64,000 bases of DNA from Candidatus Cryptobacteroides choladohippi (GTDB lineage: Bacteria > Bacteroidota > Bacteroidia > Bacteroidales > UBA932). Made by a program: the position numbers and the translations under genes. The stretch's first letter is position 1. The number at the start of each line of letters is the position of its first letter. Location: positions 1 through 64,000 of the forward strand of contig JAGHSF010000059.1 in NCBI GenBank assembly GCA_018065985.1. The letters are read 5' to 3'. Below the pieces are notes generated by a model. That model was given only the letters and a program-made list of their open reading frames with translations, had not been told where the DNA came from and did no database searches. This document shows, piece by piece, positions 49,438 to 57,593 of the stretch.

Positions 49438-50367
49438 TCAATATAAAGCTTTGAAGTCTTTCTTTCCCCAGGGGGCCTCAGGTGCCTCGGGGTCATCGAT
49501 GAGGGAGTCTATCGAGCGTCTGTTGCCCTTCATCACGTCCTGCTGCAGGAATTCCATTTCCTTGTCGAAGCAGAATCCCTCGTAGATGGACACCTCGTGA
49601 CCGTGACCTGCATATCGGTAAATGTGATGCTTGAATCCCTGCTTCCTGAGGCACTTCGAAATCTCGTCCGAACCTCCGAAACACAGGTTGAAGAAGGCTA
49701 TCTTCTTGTATTTCACAATCATGTCCGCAGTGCCGTGGAACAGGGCGATGGGGCAGGGCTCGTTCTTGAACCTGATGGGATTGCGGTGGCTGTAGATGGC
49801 TCCGGCGAACGACATCACGCCGGCATAGTTGAAGTCCTCGGGCAGGACCTTTGCAATCTCGCTCCGGTTGCATATCTCATACTCTCCCTGCAGCACGGAG
49901 ATCGCTCCTGCAGATGAGCCGCTGAGGACCATGTTGTGCGGGTCCACTCCGTATCTGCTGCCGTTTTCCAGGAGAAAAGCGGTGGCGCTGAAAAGATCCT
50001 CCACTGCAAGCGCGATGGACCTGTCGAGGGCCTTTATGAACTTGAGGTCGAGCTTTGCCTGCCTGTAGTCCTTGAGGCCGAGGCGGTAGTCGATGCTGAC
50101 CACGGGGTAGCCCTGTGCGCAGAGGAGCTTGAACCATTCGTGCCCGCTGTCACGTGAGCCTTCCTTGAAGCCCCCGCCGAACATGAAGAGTATGGTCGGT
50201 TTTGCAGGGTCGATCCTGTCGGTGGGTCTGTATATGTCCAGGTAGAGCGAGTCGGTGCCTCTCACTGCGAACAGCAGGGTCTGGTCCGGCTTGTATTTCT
50301 CCGCACCGGATACGGCTGCAGATATGAGCATTAACAATGAAGCAAGGAGTATTTCGAATCTGTTCAT
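49438..50367 (-). CDS. Secreted alpha/beta-hydrolase (carboxylesterase-like)
   Basis: The track start at 50457 precedes the transcript. ATGs at 50382 (MSINIMNRF) and 50367 (MNRFEILLASLLMLISAAVSGA) are better, the latter giving a clean signal peptide and 309 residues. The fold is alpha/beta-hydrolase with an oxyanion FGGGFKEGS, the nucleophile elbow GSSAGA (VLSGSSAGAISVL), an Asp in FHGTADMIV and a His in AGHGHEV. It probably removes acetyl or other acyl groups from glycans, which suits its position at the head of the GH97-GH29-phosphoesterase-GH36 operon. Substrate is not known. A TATATTTA box lies upstream near 50.4 kb. Confidence 0.83.
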   Translation of the reverse strand: MNRFEILLASLLMLISAAVSGAEKYKPDQTLLFAVRGTDSLYLDIYRPTDRIDPAKPTILFMFGGGFKEGSRDSGHEWFKLLCAQGYPVVSIDYRLGLKDYRQAKLDLKFIKALDRSIALAVEDLFSATAFLLENGSRYGVDPHNMVLSGSSAGAISVLQGEYEICNRSEIAKVLPEDFNYAGVMSFAGAIYSHRNPIRFKNEPCPIALFHGTADMIVKYKKIAFFNLCFGGSDEISKCLRKQGFKHHIYRYAGHGHEVSIYEGFCFDKEMEFLQQDVMKGNRRSIDSLIDDPEAPEAPWGKKDFKALY

Positions 50368-50441
50368 AATGTTAATTGACATGTGATTCCTGTTTGAACT
50401 TGTAAATATAGCAAATCTTTTGCTCGTTTCAGGCCAATCTG

Positions 50442-50472
50442 TTGTTCCCTTGTACAATTATATCTATATTTG
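50442..50472 (+). promoter_or_regulatory. Promoter of the GH54-like gene
   Basis: TTG (50442..50444) and TATATTTG (50465..50472) are exactly 20 bases apart. The ATG is at 50507. It diverges from the esterase operon. Confidence 0.7.
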
Positions 50473-50506
50473 AAAGACTCTGCGTCAACAATCAAACTCA
50501 CCACAT

Positions 50507-53500
50507 ATGAAAAAATCATCCTTTCTTGTTGCCCTGACTGCTGCAGTAGCCGTATCTGCAACTGTCATCACCGCCCTGGCCGTTGCCGGGGAGGGCGGAC
50601 GCGTTCAGATGCGTCCCGAGGGACCATGCGACATCTATGCAGCGGGCGGCACGCCCTGCACGGCGGCCCATTCGACCACCAGGGCGCTGTATGCAAACTA
50701 CGACGGGCCTCTCTATCAGGTGATGCGTCAGTCAGACAAGAAGACTCTCGACATAGGCGTCGTGCAGCCTTCTGCCAAAGATGCCGGCGGATATGCCGAC
50801 GCAGCAGCCCAGGACGAGTTCTGCAAGGACACATACTGCTGGGTGACAATAATCTACGATCAGTCAGGCACCGGCAATGACCTCCATCAGGCGCCTCGCG
50901 GAGGCTTCAGCGGAAATGCCCAGGGCGGCTTCAACAACGTTCCCGTTGCAGACTGGGCTCCCATCACCTTGATGGGCCACAAAGTCTACGGACTGTTCAT
51001 CAACCAGGGTATGGGAATGCGCCGGAACGACACCAGAGGCACGGCCGTCGACGACCTCGCGGAAGGTCAGTACTGGGTGTTCAACGGCCAGCATTTCAAC
51101 GACGGATGCTGCTTCGACTACGGCAATGCCGAGACGGACAGCCGCGATGACGGCGACGGTACCATGGAGACCACCTACTACGGCGTGTCCCGCGGATGGT
51201 ACTACGGACACGGCCAGGGTCCCTGGGTGATGACCGATCAGGAGAACAACCTCGTCGGCTGCGTGAACGAAGACCCGAACGACAAATACTGTCCCACCCT
51301 GAAGAGCCAGACGGCCCGCTTCATCACTGCGATGGCCGACGGCGAGCCCCATCACTGGAGGTCGATGAGCGGTGATGCACAGAAAGGCGAGCTCGAGATT
51401 CTCTATGACGGCTGCCGCGTGAAGAATCCCCGCAGCAGCTACGACCCCATGCGCAAGCAGGGCGCCATCCTTCTTGGCAACGGCGGCGACAACTCCTACT
51501 GGTCAGCAGGAACCTTCTACGAGGGTGCCATGACCAAGGCCGGCACCTTCCCTTCAGTCGAGACCAACCAGGCCGTGCAGGCAAATGTCGTTGCGGCGGG
51601 CTATGACGTCCAGCGTCTTGCAATATCCGCAAGCGACAAGGTGGGCTATCCCAACGGACTGCAGACCTTCACCCCGAAGACAAGCCGAAGCACCTCAGTG
51701 GTGTTCGTGAACACTACGGGCGCGCCCATCGATGACCTCGAACTCAGTATCGCTGCGCCTAGGGGCTGGAAGGCTGTCGTTGCAGGCACCAGGGAGAAGA
51801 GCCGCAAGATAGGCTACACCGTGAAGCCCGGCCAGACCGTGGTCGCCGCGTTCAATGTCACATCATCGAGGAAGCTCTTCAACGGCGACCTTGTCGCAAA
51901 GGCAAGCTGGACCTCAGAGTCGGGCAAGTGCCACGAGACAGCGGTCGAGAAGGTGCGCAACGTGGCTCCCATAAAGATCAACGAGTTCAAGACCAACGGT
52001 TCCGACGCGTTCATCGAGCTTTACAACGCCGGCATGAAGACAGTCGACATCTCGAAGTGGACCATCAAGTCCCACTCCATCCACATGCCGGTCGTGTCGG
52101 CCATCAACATCCCTGCAGGCACGAAGCTCGGCCCTGGCGAGTTCTATCTGCTCGGCCTTGCCACTTCAGGACTTTCCGTCGATGCGGCAGCAGGTGACGA
52201 CATCATCTACGTCAGGTCGGTCGAGGGCATCTCGGAGGGCGACGAAATCCTCATCGGCTCCGAGACCAGGAAGGTTGCAGGCATAGTGAAGCCTGAGGTT
52301 GAGCCGCAGGTTCCCGGCTGGGAGGCTATTCCCCAGGGCATTCCTGCCGGCACGACAACCGTATGGCAGCCGCTCCCGGACGGACCGGTGATCACGGTCC
52401 CTGCAGGATCCACCAACATCCCCGTGCAGCTTGTTCAGGGTTTCAAGCCCGGCGACAAGATGGCTCTCGGCTATGGCACGACATATCCTCCCACCACGAA
52501 CGATGTGGTAAAATATGAGGTGGTTACGGTAACGGAAGTCGGTTCCCAGGGCAACCAGTCATGGCTCTCTGCCGACGCAAAGCCTGGCGACACCAACATC
52601 AAGGTGCAGTCGGTTGACGGCATCTACCCCGGCGCCCGTATCCGTCTCGATATCGACAGCGAAGGCCATGGAATAGAGACCGTTACAGTCAAGTCTGTCG
52701 GCACCCCCAGCGAATTCCATCCCAGCTGGGACATGTTCGACCCGAACGCCGATGCCGGCACCGGAGTGGAGCTTGAGGAGCCCCTCAAGTTCTTCCATGC
52801 CCGCAATATCCCTTTCAGCACACGCGGAAGCGGCATCAGCTTCGAGCCTGCCACCAGATTCGACCATTCTTCAAACGAGCCCGTCGTCGCCCTGATCCAC
52901 GCGATCAGGCTTGACAGGCCTCTCGCAAAGGCTCATCCCATCGACGAGGCTGTATATGACGCCAGCGCCGAGGGTGTGGGATATCAGGGAGATGTTGCTC
53001 CCGACCAGTACTACGGTGGCCCTCAGCTGTCACTGCAGCGCGGCAACATGACCCTCCGCGACAACAAGGGCAACATAGTCGATGCAGTCAACTACGGCGT
53101 TGTTGTGGATCCCTGGCTTTCAGAGGGTTATCATGCAGAGTCCGGCAACGGGAAGTATGGCAGCCACGCTCCTTCTCCCGACGACGACCAGATCAGTGCA
53201 GGACGCTTCCCCGACGGAGCCGACTCCGACGACAACAAGATGGACTTTGCCCTGCAGCATGGCACCGCACTGTTCGAGGATGCTCCCGCCGGAGCACTCG
53301 ATATAGTGGTTTACAAGGCTGACGGCCTCCGCATCGGAGATACCTTCCACCTCGGTTTTGGAAAGAATGCAGAGGCTGTGCGCGCCGGACTCTACAACGG
53401 AACCAGGACAGTCACCAGAATGGAGTCCCGCTGGGGCCGCATGGTTCCGGTCGAGCATGAGGTGATGGACATCACTCTGCTGTCTCCTCTTGCCTCAGAC

Positions 53501-53563
53501 CACAAGGCCGGTACAACCATCACGACCAACGTTCCCACTCCCGGACGTCCCAACCGTTACTAG
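50507..53563 (+). CDS. GH54-like alpha-L-arabinofuranosidase with lamin-tail and repeat domains
   Basis: A 1018-residue exported multidomain protein. After the signal (about 1-26), residues of about 40-360 match the AbfB catalytic domain of GH54. The start is CDIYAAGGTPCTAAHSTTRALY; QSGTGNDLHQAP and FINQGMGMRRND follow. TMETTYYG holds the expected nucleophile Glu, and GNGGDNSYWSAGTFYEGAMT is the hallmark of the acid/base region. An NEW3-like beta-domain follows (about 390-480), then a lamin-tail domain (KINEFKTNGSDAFIELYNAG, about 490-560). The long C-terminus has repeated beta-rich segments such as AAGDDIIYVRSVEGISEGDEI and PGDTNIKVQSVDGIYPGARI. It likely releases arabinofuranose from plant polysaccharides. 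Confidence 0.85.
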   Translation: MKKSSFLVALTAAVAVSATVITALAVAGEGGRVQMRPEGPCDIYAAGGTPCTAAHSTTRALYANYDGPLYQVMRQSDKKTLDIGVVQPSAKDAGGYADAAAQDEFCKDTYCWVTIIYDQSGTGNDLHQAPRGGFSGNAQGGFNNVPVADWAPITLMGHKVYGLFINQGMGMRRNDTRGTAVDDLAEGQYWVFNGQHFNDGCCFDYGNAETDSRDDGDGTMETTYYGVSRGWYYGHGQGPWVMTDQENNLVGCVNEDPNDKYCPTLKSQTARFITAMADGEPHHWRSMSGDAQKGELEILYDGCRVKNPRSSYDPMRKQGAILLGNGGDNSYWSAGTFYEGAMTKAGTFPSVETNQAVQANVVAAGYDVQRLAISASDKVGYPNGLQTFTPKTSRSTSVVFVNTTGAPIDDLELSIAAPRGWKAVVAGTREKSRKIGYTVKPGQTVVAAFNVTSSRKLFNGDLVAKASWTSESGKCHETAVEKVRNVAPIKINEFKTNGSDAFIELYNAGMKTVDISKWTIKSHSIHMPVVSAINIPAGTKLGPGEFYLLGLATSGLSVDAAAGDDIIYVRSVEGISEGDEILIGSETRKVAGIVKPEVEPQVPGWEAIPQGIPAGTTTVWQPLPDGPVITVPAGSTNIPVQLVQGFKPGDKMALGYGTTYPPTTNDVVKYEVVTVTEVGSQGNQSWLSADAKPGDTNIKVQSVDGIYPGARIRLDIDSEGHGIETVTVKSVGTPSEFHPSWDMFDPNADAGTGVELEEPLKFFHARNIPFSTRGSGISFEPATRFDHSSNEPVVALIHAIRLDRPLAKAHPIDEAVYDASAEGVGYQGDVAPDQYYGGPQLSLQRGNMTLRDNKGNIVDAVNYGVVVDPWLSEGYHAESGNGKYGSHAPSPDDDQISAGRFPDGADSDDNKMDFALQHGTALFEDAPAGALDIVVYKADGLRIGDTFHLGFGKNAEAVRAGLYNGTRTVTRMESRWGRMVPVEHEVMDITLLSPLASDHKAGTTITTNVPTPGRPNRY

Positions 53564-53586
53564 GAGTGGCCCCGAGGCATAATCGG

Positions 53587-54702
53587 ATGATAGACAGGGT
53601 GGCGGTGCTTTTCAGTGCCGCCGCCCTTGTCCTGTCTGTCATACTGTGCATTCACGCGCTGAGCGGCCACGGGCTGATCGGCTGTTCTGCCGGTACCAGC
53701 TGCAACGAGGTCCTGGGCAGCCGCTGGTCCTATCTTTTCGGCCTGATCCCGGTCAGCGGCCTTGCGGTGGTCTGCTACGTGGCAATGACTCTTTGCCTGC
53801 TCTTCAGACGCGGTTTCGAGGCCGATGAGCAGTTCTTCAGGTGGCTCGACAGGGTGACGCTTGTGCTCGCCGGTGCCATAGCCGGGTCTGCCATCTGGTT
53901 CATCTGGCTGCAGAAGAACATGATACGCTCGTTCTGTCCTTACTGCATGACGGCGCATGTCTGCGGCCTGATCCTGCTGTGCCTGCTGCTTGCCGGTTCG
54001 CGTCAGAAGTTCATTGCCCGCATCCTTTGCTCTCTTGCCGGCATCGCCCTCGCAGGCTGTCTGGCGGGAGTGCAGCTCTCCACGACACCGCGCACGGCGT
54101 ATGAACGCGGCTTCATTCCCGAGGCCCTGCCCGTTCCCCCGTATGAGGAGATGCCCCTGATCGGCAGCCCGCAGGCTGAAGACGTTGTGACGCTCATGTT
54201 CGACTACCGCTGCTCCCACTGCCGGAAGATCCACTCCCTGCTCGGGGAAGTGGCGGGGCTGCTTGACGGCAAGGTCGCCTTTTCCGTTGTCCCTGTGCCC
54301 CTTGGAAAGGACTGCAACCCCTATGTGCCTGCCGGAGAGGACAGGTTCAAGGGGTCCTGCGAACTCACAAGGTATGCCCTTGCCCTCTGGCGCTGCGACA
54401 GGGATGCCTACGCCGGATTCGACGCATGGCTGTTCGAGGACCGTCCGGGAGGCTGGTATCCCCGCGAACCCGGTGAGGCCTTTGACAAGGCTTGTGCCCT
54501 GGTTGGCAGGGAAAACCTTGTCCGGGCCCTTTCTGATCCGTGGATTTCCCGGTACATGGCTGATGTGTGCGAGCTTTTCGGCCGCACCTCGACTCAGGGG
54601 AAAGGCGCGGTTCCCAGATTCATACATGGCGACAGATGGCTGGTGCCTGACGTCGATGACGCCTCCGGGCTGAGTGAGTTGGTCCGAGAGTTGCTGCAGT
54701 AG
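53587..54702 (+). CDS. VKOR-DsbA fusion thiol oxidoreductase
   Basis: A 371-residue membrane protein joining a vitamin K epoxide reductase domain to a thioredoxin-like domain. Five membrane spans occupy about residues 5-170. The loop Cys pair is in GCSAGTSCNEVLGSRW and the active CxxC in SFCPYCMT. The C-terminal domain has a DsbA-type CSHC in DYRCSHCRKIH. It should form disulfides in exported proteins and re-oxidise through quinone. A GTG at 53566 would add seven residues; the ATG at 53587 gives a better membrane start. It begins just after the GH54-like gene, so they may be co-expressed. Confidence 0.9.
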   Translation: MIDRVAVLFSAAALVLSVILCIHALSGHGLIGCSAGTSCNEVLGSRWSYLFGLIPVSGLAVVCYVAMTLCLLFRRGFEADEQFFRWLDRVTLVLAGAIAGSAIWFIWLQKNMIRSFCPYCMTAHVCGLILLCLLLAGSRQKFIARILCSLAGIALAGCLAGVQLSTTPRTAYERGFIPEALPVPPYEEMPLIGSPQAEDVVTLMFDYRCSHCRKIHSLLGEVAGLLDGKVAFSVVPVPLGKDCNPYVPAGEDRFKGSCELTRYALALWRCDRDAYAGFDAWLFEDRPGGWYPREPGEAFDKACALVGRENLVRALSDPWISRYMADVCELFGRTSTQGKGAVPRFIHGDRWLVPDVDDASGLSELVRELLQ

Positions 54703-54725
54703 GCCTGAACAAAATGAAAATTTCA

Positions 54726-54733
54726 TATATTTG
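54726..54733 (+). promoter_or_regulatory. Promoter of the small lipoprotein and SDR-GNAT genes
   Basis: TATATTTG lies 20 bases before the ATG at 54754, right after the VKOR-DsbA stop. No clear TTG is seen at the right distance. Confidence 0.55.
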
Positions 54734-54753
54734 CACCAGTAAACGATTAGAAA

Positions 54754-55257
54754 ATGAAAAGATTTATCACATTCGCTGCCATTGCAGCTCTTGCAGTTGT
54801 TGCACTTTCATCCTGTAAGAAGGATGGTCCTGACAAGAAGGCTCAGTTCGGTTATGCGACCGTAACTGCAAAGTATTCAATCAACGACGACCTCAACAAG
54901 GCTGCCGACATGACGCTCAATATCGTGAAGTTCGACGGATCAAAGATGAGCGTTCCCGTCTCAACGACCCAGCAGGTTGTGGATATCGAGAAGTTTACAG
55001 GCAGTATCCCTGCCGACTTCAAGTACGAGTTCGTGGCAAAGCAGAAGGAGAGCATCACCAAGGAGTCCTTCAACTGCTCTCTTACCTACGATTTCACCGT
55101 CAAGGTTTACGACACCACCGGCAAGCTCAAGAGGACCAAGTCTTCCAACGGCACCGTATCGATGAATGGCGGCAAGGAAATCCTCGACCTTATCATCGAG
55201 AGATTCAACCGTGTAAAGACCACAATCTCCATCAAGGAGGACATGACAATAGAATAG
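54754..55257 (+). CDS. Small lipoprotein of unknown function
   Basis: A 167-residue protein with a lipoprotein signal, MKRFITFAAIAALAVVALSSC, and a Lys-rich start (KKDGPDKKAQFG) after the lipidated Cys. The mature part is beta-rich (VTAKYSINDDLNKAADMTLNIV, LTYDFTVKVYDTTGKLKRTK) without a recognised motif. It is probably anchored in the outer membrane and facing the periplasm or surface. The next gene starts with GTG directly after its TAG, implying translational coupling. Confidence 0.8.
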   Translation: MKRFITFAAIAALAVVALSSCKKDGPDKKAQFGYATVTAKYSINDDLNKAADMTLNIVKFDGSKMSVPVSTTQQVVDIEKFTGSIPADFKYEFVAKQKESITKESFNCSLTYDFTVKVYDTTGKLKRTKSSNGTVSMNGGKEILDLIIERFNRVKTTISIKEDMTIE

Positions 55258-56556
55258 GTGAAGTACGCTCTTGTTACTGGCGCAGCCTCCGGAATGGGCC
55301 GCATGTATGCCCACCGGCTGTTTGAGATGGGTTACGGTATCGTGGCCGTCGATGTGCGCCAGACCGGGCTGGACATACTTGCAGATGAATTGGCAGGACA
55401 CGCAGACCGTGTTCTGCCAATTTGCATGGATCTTTCGGAACCCGGTGCCGCCGCAAAGATTGCCGCGCTCACCCGGGACCTTGATGTCGAAGTTCTCATC
55501 AACAATGCCGGGATGATAAATGTTGCATCCACGGCGGCGATTCCATCCGACCGTCTCGCTGCGATGATGGGCCTTCACTGTGCCACGCCCTTGCTGCTCT
55601 GCCACGAATTCGTGCCGCGCATGCAGGCTGCGGGCTGCGGGTATGTGCTCAATGTCTCGTCGATTTGCGCCTGGATGGACTGGCCTCTCATAGGCATGTA
55701 CGGCAACACCAAGCGTTTTGTCAAAGGCTTCAGCCGCTCGCTGCGGCTGGAATGTGCGGGATCGGGCGTCAGCGTGACCACAGTGCTGTTCGGTGCAGTC
55801 GACACTCCGCTCTTCGGATTCCCTCAGAAGGCCGTGCGCTGGATGAAGCGCCTTGGCGTGATGATCAGCCCGGAAAAGGCCGTCAGCAAGGCCCTCGATG
55901 CCATGTTCCGCCGCCGCAAGGTGCTGGTGCCGGGGCTCTGCAACAAGCTGGCCATTCCGCTTCTGCCTCTGGTTCCCGACAGCCTTCTTCGGGCAGCGGT
56001 GCGCAGGTTCGGAAGGCTTTTCCCGAACATACGTCAGGCCGGGCTGGACGACATCCCCCTCATTCGCAGGATGGCCGACGTGGCGTTCAGGCACACATAC
56101 AAGCCCCTTCTGACGCCCGAGCAGATAGATTACATGATGGATTGGATGTACTCCGAGGAAAGCCTCATACGGCAGATGACCGAGGAGCAGAATACCTTCC
56201 TCCTTCTCGAAGGCAAGGGTTATGCGTCGATACGCCCTGATGGTTCCGCCGACGGCATCAGCCGTTTCCACCTTGAAAAGCTGTACGTCCTGCCGCAATA
56301 TCAGGGGCAGGGCATAGGCAGGGACCTGATCAATGCCGCCGTCGCCCATGCGCAAAGGCTTGCCGGAGGCGATGTGCTGGTGGAACTGAACGTCAACAGA
56401 CACAATCCGGCAGTCGATTTCTACAAAAAGATGGGATTCGTTATCGATCGTGACGTCGACAACCCCATAGGCGGCGGCCATTTCATGAACGACCACATAA
56501 TGGCGGCGGTTTTCCCTGTTTCAGATAATTCCAGCCCGCGTAGCAGGCGCGCCTGA
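55258..56556 (+). CDS. SDR-GNAT fusion protein
   Basis: A 432-residue fusion beginning at a GTG that abuts the lipoprotein stop. Residues 1-260 are a short-chain dehydrogenase: VTGAASGMGRMYAHRL, LINNAGMINVAS, the catalytic Ser in LNVSSICAW and YxxxK in GMYGNTKRFVKG. Residues of about 265-420 are a GNAT acetyltransferase, with the acetyl-CoA loop in YVLPQYQGQGIGRDLINAAV and NRHNPAVDFYKKMGFV. The two activities may act on one substrate, for example reduction and then acetylation of an amino sugar or lipid; this is inference. The reading frame is continuous, so the fusion looks real. Confidence 0.88.
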   Translation: MKYALVTGAASGMGRMYAHRLFEMGYGIVAVDVRQTGLDILADELAGHADRVLPICMDLSEPGAAAKIAALTRDLDVEVLINNAGMINVASTAAIPSDRLAAMMGLHCATPLLLCHEFVPRMQAAGCGYVLNVSSICAWMDWPLIGMYGNTKRFVKGFSRSLRLECAGSGVSVTTVLFGAVDTPLFGFPQKAVRWMKRLGVMISPEKAVSKALDAMFRRRKVLVPGLCNKLAIPLLPLVPDSLLRAAVRRFGRLFPNIRQAGLDDIPLIRRMADVAFRHTYKPLLTPEQIDYMMDWMYSEESLIRQMTEEQNTFLLLEGKGYASIRPDGSADGISRFHLEKLYVLPQYQGQGIGRDLINAAVAHAQRLAGGDVLVELNVNRHNPAVDFYKKMGFVIDRDVDNPIGGGHFMNDHIMAAVFPVSDNSSPRSRRA

Positions 56557-56700
56557 CTTTCGCGTTGCCTCCCGCCTGGGCTCTTGCGTTAGCCCCCGCC
56601 TGGGCTCTTGCGTTAGCCCCCCGCCTGGGCTCTTGCGTTGCCTCCCGCGCCTGGGCTCTTGCGCTTGCCCCGTGTCTGGGCTCTTGCGTTAGCCCCCGCG
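56552..56700. repeat. Tandem repeat array, 23-26 bp units
   Basis: Five good copies of CCTGGGCTCTTGCGTTAGCC-type units begin at 56575, 56599, 56624, 56650 and 56675. A more degenerate copy lies at 56552. Spacing varies between 23 and 26 bases and copies differ at a few positions, often within the run of C. The array begins next to the SDR-GNAT stop codon. It is direct-repeat in style, with no spacers, so it is not CRISPR. Confidence 0.85.
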
Positions 56701-57049
56701 CTTACAATGCCAGGGGCCCCGCCCCTTGATACCCCGCGGCCTTTCCGCCTTTCCGTATTTGCTGTTCGCAAATACCCGGCCCGGCCGTCGCTCTGGTGAG
56801 CGAGGGAGGAGGTTGAGGTCGCGTGTCCTCTCACAGGCGGTATCCGAGGACTCAGAATTCGCCTGCCTCCAGGTGCTTACGTGTTGTCATTGTGCCCAAT
56901 CCCGAAAATTGGTTGAGATTGGGCTTGGCTGTTTCGTCTGAAAGTGGCAGAAGTGAAGACCACCGTTCCCAATCCCATTTGAAAACCAGGAGTGGGAACA
57001 ACCGTTTTTGTCAATTATACCGGAACAAGGCTATGCTGCAATAAACGCC
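56701..57049. other. Gene-free stretch with hairpins
   Basis: No protein or known RNA is recognised. Two inverted repeats are visible: CCCAATC/GATTGGG (about 56898..56924) and GTTCCCA/TGGGAAC (about 56963..56999). They share the CCCAATCCC word with each other. The region separates the repeat array from the tRNA-Gly terminator. Confidence 0.4.
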
Positions 57050-57076
57050 GAACGACAGCCACTTGGACTGTCGTTC
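57050..57076 (-). terminator. Terminator after tRNA-Gly
   Basis: GAACGACAG/CTGTCGTTC forms a perfect nine-base-pair stem with a nine-base loop, eight bases past the encoded CCA of the tRNA. The following minus-strand sequence is only weakly T-rich (GGCGTTTATT). Confidence 0.5.
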
Positions 57077-57083
57077 ATCATTT

Positions 57084-57159
57084 TGGAGCGGAAAACGGGG
57101 CTCGGACCCGCGACCTCAACCTTGGCAAGGTTGCGCTCTACCAACTGAGCTATTTCCGC
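57084..57159 (-). tRNA. tRNA-Gly (anticodon GCC)
   Basis: Reading the minus strand gives a full cloverleaf. The acceptor GCGGAAA pairs with TTTCCGC, the D arm is GCTC...GAGC and the anticodon arm CAACC-TTGCCAA-GGTTG has anticodon GCC. The T arm is GCGGG...CCCGT. The 3' TCCA is encoded, giving 76 bases with CCA. A TATCTTTG promoter lies upstream. Confidence 0.95.
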
Positions 57160-57182
57160 ATTGCCGTTGCGTTTCGGGATTG

Positions 57183-57279
57183 CAAAGATAGGAACAATAT
57201 TCTAAACTCCAAAATTTTTTAAAATATTTTTACATTTTCTTTCAGACTATGGGAGAATGTCAAAAAAGTTGTATATTTG
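57183..57279. promoter_or_regulatory. Divergent tRNA promoters
   Basis: TATCTTTG on the minus strand (57183..57190) serves tRNA-Gly. TATATTTG on the plus strand (57272..57279) serves tRNA-Ser. Both continue with the same bases, TTTGCAATCCCG. The AT-rich stretch between them contains runs of A and T. Confidence 0.65.
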
Positions 57280-57309
57280 CAATCCCGTTTGACATGACGT
57301 GGTGAGATT

Positions 57310-57398
57310 GGAGAGGTGGGTGAGTGGCTGAAACCACCGGTTTGCTAAACCGACGTACGGAGCAATTCGTACCACGAGTTCGAATCTCGTCCTCTCCG
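57310..57398 (+). tRNA. tRNA-Ser (anticodon GCT)
   Basis: The acceptor arms GGAGAGG and CCTCTCC pair. The anticodon loop TTGCTAA contains GCT. A long variable arm (TACG...CGTA) marks a class II tRNA, as expected for Ser. The T loop TTCGAAT is standard. No CCA is encoded after the discriminator G. Confidence 0.95.
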
Positions 57399-57420
57399 CA
57401 CAATGCAATCAAAGCAATAG

Positions 57421-57446
57421 ACGCTGCACGAAAGTGCAGCGTTTTT
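57421..57446 (+). terminator. Terminator after tRNA-Ser
   Basis: ACGCTGCAC-GAAA-GTGCAGCGT is a perfect nine-base-pair stem with a GAAA tetraloop, followed by TTTT. Confidence 0.9.
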
Positions 57447-57593
57447 GCGTATGTGGGTGCCGACGTCAAGAACCTGTCTTGTTAGGTAGGGCCCCGATAG
57501 GCTAATAGAACCGGCGCTTCTCCTCGCCGTATGCCAGAATCTGCATCCGGGACACCAGCAGACGGGCGGAAATCCGGTCGCCTATCCGGTCGC

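Noticed and set aside
53560-54726. 388-residue minus-strand ORF
   Set aside because: Antisense shadow of the VKOR-DsbA fusion, whose CxxC motifs are clear.
54961-56496. 511-residue minus-strand ORF
   Set aside because: Antisense shadow of the lipoprotein and SDR-GNAT genes.
56552-56700. CRISPR array
   Set aside because: Repeats are directly adjacent with no unique spacers and no cas genes are present.
56613-56834. 73-residue minus-strand ORF
   Set aside because: It is the translated tandem repeat (repeated ANARAQ) and has no start context.
57260-57469. 69-residue minus-strand ORF
   Set aside because: It covers the tRNA-Ser gene on the other strand.
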